DNA from: Novispirillum itersonii
Lineage (GTDB): Bacteria; Pseudomonadota; Alphaproteobacteria; Rhodospirillales; Rhodospirillaceae
DNA: 64,000 nucleotides
Assembly: GCF_014205675.1 (NCBI RefSeq)
Contig: NZ_JACIIX010000015.1
Span: forward strand, 51,577 to 115,576
Direction: 5' to 3'
Position 1 is the stretch's first letter. Each line of letters begins with the position of its first letter. The notes beneath the pieces were generated by a model. The model was given only the letters and a program-made list of their open reading frames with translations, was not told the DNA's origin and searched no databases. Below are positions 36,660 through 43,814 of this stretch, piece by piece. A program made the translations under genes and the position numbers.

Positions 36660-36807
36660 ACCAGTTACCCACTCACCATACCGTGGCCTCAGTTTACGGT
36701 GGGGGAAGGGGTTCGGCAACAGCATTTAAGGGGGTGTTCAAGCCCTTGCTTTTCCGGGCTGTATCCGGCCCGGGAACGGCCTCTGCAACGCATCTGTAAA
36801 ACAGTGC

Positions 36808-36857
36808 TTGCAAAATTGGTAAGATCAATTATCCAGATGTTACATTTGGTTTACCAA
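36808..36857. promoter_or_regulatory. LldR/PdhR-type operator and promoter region of lutABC
   Basis: AATTGGTAAGATCAATT (36814-36830) matches the AATTGGT-N3-ACCAATT operator of the LldR/PdhR family with one mismatch. A second palindrome TTGGTTTACCAA lies at 36846-36857. TTGCAA at 36808-36813 may be the -35 element of a lutA promoter, placing the first operator in the spacer. This is the only AT-rich stretch in the 250-base divergent gap. Binding is inferred from the match and from the adjacent FCD regulator. Confidence 0.65.
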
Positions 36858-36909
36858 GAAAGCCTGCTGCCGCCATACCTCCCGCAACCTCGCCGCCAAG
36901 GGCCACGCC

Positions 36910-37692
36910 ATGACTTCAGGGTCCCTTCCCGCCGCCACCGTCCCCCGCCCGCTGCCTGCCGGGCCGGTGACCGAGGTCTATCTGTTCGGCACCTGTCTGG
37001 TGGATCTGTTCACCCCTTCCGCCGGGGTCAGTACGGTGCGGCTGCTTCAGCGCGAAGGGGTGCGGGTGATTTTCCCGCAGGGCCAAAGCTGCTGCGGCCA
37101 GCCCGCCTACAACAGTGGCCACCCGGAAGAGGCCCGTGCCGTTGCCCGCGCCCAGATCCCGCTGTTTTCCAAAGACATTCCCATTGTCATTCCCTCCGGC
37201 TCCTGCGGCGGTATGATCCGTCAGCACTGGCCCCACCTGTTCGCCGGGCAACCGGAAGAGGCAGCGGCCTGTGCCATCGCCGCCCGCATCTGGGAACTGA
37301 GTGAATTCCTGCTGCATGTGCTGAAGGTGTCGCTGGAGGATCACGGCGCGCCGGAGACGGTGACGTGGCATTCCTCCTGCCACGCCATGCGGGAAATGGG
37401 TCTGACCGATGAACCGAAACGCCTGCTCGGCCAGCTGAAAAACGTCACCGTCGCGCCATTGCAGCGGGAACGGGAATGCTGTGGTTTCGGCGGGACCTTT
37501 GCCGTGCGCCATGCCGATGTGTCGGCGGCGATGGTCGCCGACAAATGCGCTGATATCGAAAGTACCGGGGCCGCCACCGTGCTGGGCGGTGACTGCGGCT
37601 GCCTGATGAACATCTCCGGTGCGCTGGACCAGAAGCGCTCCGCCGTCGGCAGCCAGCATCTGGCCGATTACCTGTGGGAGCGCACCCAATGA
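36910..37692 (+). CDS. lutA: Lactate utilization protein A (Fe-S oxidoreductase subunit)
   Basis: LutA (YkgE/LldE) is a subunit of the non-flavin L-lactate dehydrogenase complex LutABC that oxidises lactate to pyruvate. The 260-aa protein has the two CCG cysteine-rich domains: SCCGQPAYNSGH, then HSSCHAMREMG, and ECCGFGGTFAVRH, plus GDCGCLMNISG. AAGGG lies 9 bases before the ATG. It is the first gene of lutABC, divergent from an FCD regulator, and its stop overlaps lutB by 4 bases. Confidence 0.94.
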   Translation: MTSGSLPAATVPRPLPAGPVTEVYLFGTCLVDLFTPSAGVSTVRLLQREGVRVIFPQGQSCCGQPAYNSGHPEEARAVARAQIPLFSKDIPIVIPSGSCGGMIRQHWPHLFAGQPEEAAACAIAARIWELSEFLLHVLKVSLEDHGAPETVTWHSSCHAMREMGLTDEPKRLLGQLKNVTVAPLQRERECCGFGGTFAVRHADVSAAMVADKCADIESTGAATVLGGDCGCLMNISGALDQKRSAVGSQHLADYLWERTQ

Positions 37693-39125
37693 GCCACGCC
37701 CCGCACCAGACGCACGACTTCCGCGCCGGAATTGACGCCGGGCTGCACGACACCACCCTGCGCGCCAACTTCCGCCGCGCCATGGATGGCCTGATGACCA
37801 AACGGGCCAAACAGTTTGAGGATCCGCAGGAATGGACCCGGCTCCGCGCTCTCGGGCAGGAAATCCGCCAGCGCGCCCTGTCGAAACTGCCGGACCTGCT
37901 GGAACGGCTGGAGGAAAACTGTACCCGCAACGGCATCCACGTCCACTGGGCGGAGGATGTCGCGCAGGCCAATGCCATCATCCTTGGCATCCTGCAACAG
38001 CGCGGGATCACCACCGTCGTTAAGGGTAAGTCGATGGTGTCGGAGGAAATGCACCTCAACGCTTTCCTCGGCGGGCATGGCATCCGGGCGCTGGAAGCCG
38101 ACCTTGGCGAATACATCATCCAGCTGGCCGGGCAGATGCCCTGCCACATCGTGATGCCGGCCATCCACCTGAACAAAACCCAGATCGCTGACCTGTTCGC
38201 CGACAAGCTGGGCACCAGCCCGGACGGGCAGGATGCCGAGGCCCTGACCGCCATCGCCCGCGAAAAACTGCGCGAGGAGTTCCGCACCGCCGGGGCCGGG
38301 ATTTCCGGCGTCAACTTCCCGGTGGCCGAGACCGGTACCCTGTGCCTGATCGAGAACGAAGGCAACGGCCGGATGGTCACCACCGTGCCGCCGGTGCACA
38401 TCGCCGTCACCGGCATCGAAAAGGTGGTGGAAAATCTGGAGGACGTGACACCGCTGCTGCGGCTGCTGACCCGCTCCGCCACCGGGCAGCCAATCACCAC
38501 CTATGTCAATATGATCTCCGGCCCGCGCCGGGGGGCCGATCAGGACGGCCCGCAGGAAGTCCATCTGGTGCTGATCGACTTCGGGCGCTCCCGCGTCTAT
38601 GCCGACCCGGAAACCCGGCAGACCCTGCAATGCATCCGCTGCGCCGCCTGCATGAACCACTGCCCGGTCTATGTGCGCGTCGGCGGCCATGCCTACGGCG
38701 GGGTCTACCCCGGCCCGATCGGCAAAATCCTGACGCCGCAGCTCAACGGGCTGGCGGAGTATCCGGACCATCCGTCGGCCTCGTCGCTGTGCAATGCCTG
38801 CGTCGAGGTCTGCCCGGTCAAAATCCCGATCGCCCAGATGCTGGTCCGCCTGCGCAACGAAAAAGCCGGGAAGGGCACCGGAGCGGTGCAGGATGCCGGC
38901 AGCGGCGGCAGCCTGCTTGAGGATGCGGCATGGAAGGCCTGGGCCACCACGTACAGCTCCCCGCTGGCCTACCGCGTCGCCTCCGCCGCGATGACCGCCG
39001 TCGGGAACGCCCTGCCCGCCTCCGCCCCGCTGCTGAAGGCGTGGACCAGCGTGCGCACCAAACCGCGCTTTGCCGCCCAATCCCTGCACCGGACCCTGAA
39101 AGAGATGGGAGTGGCCGATGAGTGA
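37689..39125 (+). CDS. lutB: Lactate utilization protein B (4Fe-4S protein)
   Basis: LutB (YkgF/LldF) carries the iron-sulfur clusters of the complex. The 478-aa protein has the LUD domain with TTVVKGKSMVSEEMHLN and a ferredoxin-like module with CIRCAACMNHCPVY and CNACVEVCPVKIP, both intact. The start is ATG 37689, overlapping lutA (ATGA); the frame is open from 37674. The C-terminal 80 residues include an Ala-rich linker that may contact LutC. Confidence 0.94.
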   Translation: MSHAPHQTHDFRAGIDAGLHDTTLRANFRRAMDGLMTKRAKQFEDPQEWTRLRALGQEIRQRALSKLPDLLERLEENCTRNGIHVHWAEDVAQANAIILGILQQRGITTVVKGKSMVSEEMHLNAFLGGHGIRALEADLGEYIIQLAGQMPCHIVMPAIHLNKTQIADLFADKLGTSPDGQDAEALTAIAREKLREEFRTAGAGISGVNFPVAETGTLCLIENEGNGRMVTTVPPVHIAVTGIEKVVENLEDVTPLLRLLTRSATGQPITTYVNMISGPRRGADQDGPQEVHLVLIDFGRSRVYADPETRQTLQCIRCAACMNHCPVYVRVGGHAYGGVYPGPIGKILTPQLNGLAEYPDHPSASSLCNACVEVCPVKIPIAQMLVRLRNEKAGKGTGAVQDAGSGGSLLEDAAWKAWATTYSSPLAYRVASAAMTAVGNALPASAPLLKAWTSVRTKPRFAAQSLHRTLKEMGVADE

Positions 39126-39783
39126 CGCCCGCGCCAATATCCTCCGCCGCCTGCGCGCCGCCCCGGCGGGGATTACCCAGCCCTCTTCCGACTGGTCGGT
39201 GCTGCGCGACCGCAACTGGAGCATGGAGGAGCAGATCGAGCGCTTCCGCACCATGGCGGAAAGCGTCAACGCCCGGGTGATCGACTGCGTGGCCCCGGAT
39301 GACGCCAGCCGCCCGCTGCCGTCCTGGGATGCGGTTCTGGCGGAAGACTGCGCCGCCAACGGGGTGCGCCGTCTGGCCGTTTCCGCCCCGCTGGCCGCCC
39401 CGTTACAGGCCCTGTGGACCGGCAGCCCGAACCGCCCGGATATTATCCTGACCGCTGACCGCGACACCCTGTTTTCCGTCGATGCCGGGCTGACCACCGC
39501 CCGGGGTGGCATTGCCGAGACCGGCAGCCTGATCCTGTGGCCGGGGCCGACCGAACCGCGCATGCTGTCGCTGGTGCCGCCACGCCATATCGCCCTGTTG
39601 CGCACCAGCCGCCTGCACCCAACCCTGTGGCACGCCATGACCGAAAACGGCTGGGCCGGGCAGATGCCGACCAACGTGGTGCTGGCGACCGGCCCATCCA
39701 AGACCAGTGACATTGAACAGACACTGGTGTTTGGCGTCCATGGGCCCAAAGATCTGCTGATTTTGCTGATTTATGATCATTAA
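39118..39783 (+). CDS. lutC: Lactate utilization protein C
   Basis: LutC (YkgG/LldG) is the third LUD-domain subunit. The 221-aa protein ends with the family motif ATGPSKTSDIEQTLVFGVHG, followed by GPKDLLILLIYD. The centre has GIAETGSLILWPGPTEPRML and SLVPPRHIALLRTSRL. It overlaps lutB by 8 bases, so the three subunits are translationally coupled. A terminator follows 15 bases after the stop. Confidence 0.94.
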   Translation: MSDARANILRRLRAAPAGITQPSSDWSVLRDRNWSMEEQIERFRTMAESVNARVIDCVAPDDASRPLPSWDAVLAEDCAANGVRRLAVSAPLAAPLQALWTGSPNRPDIILTADRDTLFSVDAGLTTARGGIAETGSLILWPGPTEPRMLSLVPPRHIALLRTSRLHPTLWHAMTENGWAGQMPTNVVLATGPSKTSDIEQTLVFGVHGPKDLLILLIYDH

Positions 39784-39797
39784 GGAGCCCCTCAGTC

Positions 39798-39837
39798 GCC
39801 GGGCGCGGGCGTTCGCCCGGCTACGCCGTGCTTTTTT
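39798..39837 (+). terminator. Terminator of lutABC
   Basis: GCCGGGCG (39798-39805) pairs with CGCCCGGC (39814-39821), followed by six T (39832-39837). Confidence 0.82.
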
Positions 39838-39854
39838 GTTTGGTCCCTCAAACG

Positions 39855-39934
39855 CCGGGCGCGGGCATCCGCCCGCTTGGCTTACGTGCCCACGCGGGCA
39901 CGGGGCCTCAACGGCCCAGTCGGCCCTTCGGGCC
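39855..39934. repeat. Cluster of GC palindromes (REP-like)
   Basis: After the lut terminator come GCGGGC-ATCC-GCCCGC (39861-39876), CGTGCCC-ACGC-GGGCACG (39885-39902) and GGCCC-TTC-GGGCC (39922-39934). The first repeats the sequence order of the terminator (GCCGGGCGCGGGC). This is like repetitive extragenic palindromes, but copy number elsewhere in the genome cannot be judged. Confidence 0.5.
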
Positions 39935-40047
39935 TCCGGTGTTTAATGCCACACTGATTTTTCTCCGCTACCCCCTACCCAAAAAAACAACGCTCAGACA
40001 CCGTTTGCCGACGACCCTTTCACCCCCTCCGCCCTTTCTGGCCTTCC

Positions 40048-43000
40048 ATGACGGAGTGTAACGTCGCGATGTCCCCTGCTTCCCGCGCCCCGCGCCCCAT
40101 CCGCCGCCTGCTGGTGGCCAACCGCAGTGAAATCGCCATCCGGGTCTGTCGCGCCGCGACCGAGCTGGGCATCACCACGGTCGCGATCTATTCGCACGAG
40201 GACCGCTTCGCCCTGCACCGCTTCAAAGCCGATGAGAGTTACCTCGTCGGCGATGGCAAAGGCCCGATTGAGGCCTATCTGGATATCGAGGACATCCTGC
40301 GCATCGCGCGGGAGGCCAATGTCGATGCCATCCACCCCGGCTATGGCTTCCTGTCGGAAAATCCCGACTTCGCCGAAGCCTGTGCCCGCGATGGCATCCT
40401 GTTCGTCGGCCCGTCGCCCGAGACCATGCGCCTGCTGGGCAACAAGGTCTCCGCCCGCACTCTGGCGGTGGAAGCCGGTGCCCCGGTGATGCCCGCCACC
40501 GGCCCCCTGCCCCATGATGACGCGCAGGTGTTGGCGCTGGCAGCTGAGGTCGGCTATCCGGTCATGCTGAAAGCCAGCTGGGGTGGCGGTGGCCGCGGCA
40601 TGCGCCGCATCACCGCCGAGGCCGAGCTGCTGGATCAGGTCGCCGCCGCCCGCCGCGAAGCCAAGGCCGCGTTCGGCAATGACGAGGTCTATCTGGAAAA
40701 GCTGGTCCAGCGCGCCCGCCATGTCGAGGTGCAGGTGATCGGCGACAGCACCGGCCATGTCGTCCATCTGTTTGAACGCGACTGCTCGGTCCAGCGCCGC
40801 AACCAGAAAGTGGTGGAACGCGCCCCGGCAGCCTACCTGACCACCGCCCAGCGGCGGGAAATCTGCGAGGCCGCCCTGCGCATCGCCCGCGCCGCCCATT
40901 ATGAGAACGCCGGGACCGTCGAATTCCTGATGGATGCCGACACCGGAAAGTTCTACTTCATCGAAGTCAATCCCCGGGTGCAGGTGGAGCATACGGTGAC
41001 AGAAGTGGTCACCGGCCTTGATATCGTCAAGGCGCAGATCCGCATCGCACAGGGGGCCAAGATCGGCAGCGACAGCGGCATCCCGTGGCAGGGGGATATC
41101 ACCCTCAACGGCCACGCCATCCAGTGCCGCATCACCACCGAAGACCCGGAAAACAACTTCATCCCCGATTACGGCCGCATCACCGCCTATCGCGGGGCCA
41201 CCGGCTTCGGCATCCGGCTGGATGGCGGCACCGCCTATTCCGGCGCGGTGATCACCCGCCATTACGACAGCCTGCTGGAAAAGCTGACCGTCTGGGCCCC
41301 CAGCCCCGATGAATCCGCCGCCCGCATGCTGCGCGCCCTGCGCGAATTCCGCATCCGGGGCGTTGCCACCAATCTCCAGTTTCTGGAAGGGGTGATCTCC
41401 CACCCGCTGTTCCAGAACGGCGAATGCACCACCCGCTTCATTGACGACACCCCGGAACTGTTCGCGCTGGGCAAGCGGCGCGACCGCGCCACCCGCCTGC
41501 TGCGCTTTCTGGGAGAGGTGATGGTCAACGGCAACCCAGAAATGAAGGGCCGCAGCCGCCCGAAGCAGATCCACCGCCCGCTGCCGCCGCAGGACCGCAC
41601 CACCCCGGTGCGCGATGGCTGGAAGCAGCTTCTGGACGCCGAAGGACCGCAGGCGGTGGCGCAGGCGATGCTGGCCCGCAAGGAAGTTCTGGTCACCGAC
41701 ACCACCTTCCGCGATGCCCATCAGTCGCTGCTGGCCACCCGTTTCCGCACCCATGACATGGCGCGGGTGGCCCCGTTCTACGCCCGCCGCCTGAACACCC
41801 TGTTCTCGGTGGAATGCTGGGGCGGTGCCACCTTCGACGTCGCCATGCGCTTCCTCAACGAATGCCCGTGGGACCGGCTGGAAGCCTTCCGCACCGCGAT
41901 GCCGAACATGCTGTTGCAGATGCTGCTGCGCTCGGCCAATGGCGTCGGCTACACCAACTATCCCGACAACGTGGTCCGCGCCTTTGTCCAGCGCAGTGCC
42001 GAAGCCGGAATTGACGTGTTCCGCATCTTCGACAGCCTGAACTGGGTGGAGAACATGCGCTTCGCCATCGACGCGGTGGCCGAAAACGGCAAAATCGCCG
42101 AGGCCGCCATCTGCTACACCGGCGACCTGCTGGACCCGAAGCGCCACAAGTACGACCTGAAGTATTACGTGCGGATGGCGAAGGAGCTGGAAAAGGCCGG
42201 AGCCCACATTCTGGGCATCAAGGACATGGCCGGTCTGTGCAAGCCGGAGGCCGCCCGCCGCCTTGTCACCGCCCTGAAGCAGGAAACCGGGCTGCCGGTC
42301 CACTTCCACACCCATGACACCAGCGGCATTTCCGCCGCCTCGGTGCTGGCGGCGGTGGATGCCGGGGTCGATGCCATCGACGCCGCGGTGGACAGCATGA
42401 GCGGCCTGACCAGCCAGCCCAACCTTGGCTCCATCACCGCCGCCCTGCGCCACACCCCGCGCGATCCGGGGCTGGATGCCGACGCCCTGCGGCAGGTGTC
42501 GGATTACTTCGAGCAGGTGCGCGAAAACTATGCGCCGTTTGAAAGCGAGATCCGCAGCGGCACCGCCGATGTCTATCACCACGAAATGCCGGGCGGGCAA
42601 TACACCAACCTGCGCGAACAGGCGCGGTCTCTGGGCATTGCCGAGCGCTGGCCGGAAGTGTCGCACGCCTATGCCGAGGTCAATCAGATGTTCGGCGATA
42701 TCGTCAAGGTGACGCCGTCGTCGAAAGTGGTCGGCGACATGGCGCTGATGATGGTCACCGCAGGCCTGACCCCGGCCGATGTGCTGGACCCGGCCCGCGA
42801 CATCGCCTTCCCCGAAAGCGTGGTGTCGCTGTTCCGGGGTGACCTCGGCCAGACCGAAGGCGGTTTCCCCAAGGCTCTTCAGGCCAAGATCCTGAAAGGC
42901 GAGACGCCGATCACCGTCCGCCCCGGATCGGTGATGCCCCCGGCGGATCTGGAGGTCCTGCGGGCCGAGGCCGAAAAGAAGGCCGCGCGGAAAATCAGCG

Positions 43001-43536
43001 ACAGCGAATTCGCCTCCTACCTGATGTACCCCAAGGTGTTCACCGATTACGCCCGCCACCGCCGGGACTATGGCGATGTCAGCCTGCTGCCGACCCCGGC
43101 CTTCTTCTATGGCATGGAGCCGGGCGAGGAGATCAGCATCGAGATCGACACTGGTAAATCGCTGATCGTCTGCTTCCGCGCCCTCTCCGAAGCCGATGAG
43201 GAAGGGCTGCGCACTGTCTACTTTGAACTGAACGGTCAGCCGCGCACGGTGAAGATCACCGACCGCAGCCGCGCCCCGGAACGGGCCGCCCGCGCCAAGG
43301 CCGACCCGGCGGACCCCGGTCAGACCGGTGCACCGATGCCGGGTCTGGTGGTGCAGGTCTCCGTCACCGCCGGTCAGACGGTGGAGAAAGGCGACGTGCT
43401 GCTGGCGATTGAGGCGATGAAGATGCAGACCTCGGTGGTGGCAGAGGTGACGGGCACCGTCTCCTCCGTTGCCGTCAAGGTCGGCGACCAGATCGACACC
43501 AAGGATCTTCTGGTGGTGATCGACCCGGCTTCCTGA
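40048..43536 (+). CDS. pyc: Pyruvate carboxylase
   Basis: This biotin enzyme carboxylates pyruvate to oxaloacetate. The single 1162-aa chain has a biotin carboxylase domain (about residues 15-470; LKASWGGGGRGMRRI, FIEVNPRVQVEHTVTEVV). A carboxyltransferase domain follows (DTTFRDAHQSLLATR; GIKDMAGLCKPEAARRL), then the PYC/OADA connector. A biotinyl domain ends the protein with biotin Lys1125 in AIEAMKMQ. All active-site regions are intact. The start may be ATG 40048 or ATG 40069. Lying between lutABC and a D-lactate-type dehydrogenase, it could use the pyruvate those enzymes produce. Confidence 0.97.
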   Translation: MTECNVAMSPASRAPRPIRRLLVANRSEIAIRVCRAATELGITTVAIYSHEDRFALHRFKADESYLVGDGKGPIEAYLDIEDILRIAREANVDAIHPGYGFLSENPDFAEACARDGILFVGPSPETMRLLGNKVSARTLAVEAGAPVMPATGPLPHDDAQVLALAAEVGYPVMLKASWGGGGRGMRRITAEAELLDQVAAARREAKAAFGNDEVYLEKLVQRARHVEVQVIGDSTGHVVHLFERDCSVQRRNQKVVERAPAAYLTTAQRREICEAALRIARAAHYENAGTVEFLMDADTGKFYFIEVNPRVQVEHTVTEVVTGLDIVKAQIRIAQGAKIGSDSGIPWQGDITLNGHAIQCRITTEDPENNFIPDYGRITAYRGATGFGIRLDGGTAYSGAVITRHYDSLLEKLTVWAPSPDESAARMLRALREFRIRGVATNLQFLEGVISHPLFQNGECTTRFIDDTPELFALGKRRDRATRLLRFLGEVMVNGNPEMKGRSRPKQIHRPLPPQDRTTPVRDGWKQLLDAEGPQAVAQAMLARKEVLVTDTTFRDAHQSLLATRFRTHDMARVAPFYARRLNTLFSVECWGGATFDVAMRFLNECPWDRLEAFRTAMPNMLLQMLLRSANGVGYTNYPDNVVRAFVQRSAEAGIDVFRIFDSLNWVENMRFAIDAVAENGKIAEAAICYTGDLLDPKRHKYDLKYYVRMAKELEKAGAHILGIKDMAGLCKPEAARRLVTALKQETGLPVHFHTHDTSGISAASVLAAVDAGVDAIDAAVDSMSGLTSQPNLGSITAALRHTPRDPGLDADALRQVSDYFEQVRENYAPFESEIRSGTADVYHHEMPGGQYTNLREQARSLGIAERWPEVSHAYAEVNQMFGDIVKVTPSSKVVGDMALMMVTAGLTPADVLDPARDIAFPESVVSLFRGDLGQTEGGFPKALQAKILKGETPITVRPGSVMPPADLEVLRAEAEKKAARKISDSEFASYLMYPKVFTDYARHRRDYGDVSLLPTPAFFYGMEPGEEISIEIDTGKSLIVCFRALSEADEEGLRTVYFELNGQPRTVKITDRSRAPERAARAKADPADPGQTGAPMPGLVVQVSVTAGQTVEKGDVLLAIEAMKMQTSVVAEVTGTVSSVAVKVGDQIDTKDLLVVIDPAS

Positions 43537-43551
43537 CGGTATCAGATCAAT

Positions 43552-43571
43552 GCGGGGGCCCACGCCCCCGC
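43552..43571 (+). terminator. Hairpin after pyc
   Basis: GCGGGGGC (43552-43559) pairs with GCCCCCGC (43564-43571). The pyrimidine-rich repeat that follows may act as a loose T-tract. Confidence 0.55.
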
Positions 43572-43575
43572 GCTA

Positions 43576-43620
43576 TACCCCGCCTTTCCTTACCCTGTCT
43601 TTTCTTACCCTGCTTTTTCT
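43576..43620 (+). repeat. Three tandem 15-bp pyrimidine-rich units
   Basis: TACCCCGCCTTTCCT, TACCCTGTCTTTTCT and TACCCTGCTTTTTCT follow one another without gaps. They lie in the 278-base gap between pyc and the next gene, just after the pyc hairpin. Function unknown. Confidence 0.75.
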
Positions 43621-43814
43621 TCCGGCGGCGGTGTTCCGGGCTTCATGCAAAACCGGAACTCTGCCCGCCGCAGGGTTGAAAAGGCTAATATTCTCCATCG
43701 TCATTCGACACTGCCATTAAACAAACATTCACCCTTCCGCCGCACACTGGCGGCCGGGGATAGTGAGGGGCCGAGATGCCGAAGGGCACCGCTCCGCAGG
43801 GGATGTGAAAAAGG

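Noticed and set aside
39994..43563. A very long open frame (about 1189 codons) on the minus strand opposite pyc
   Set aside because: Its translation is His/Gly/Gln/Arg-rich and matches no family, whereas the plus strand encodes full pyruvate carboxylase. Such frames arise from the high GC third-position bias.
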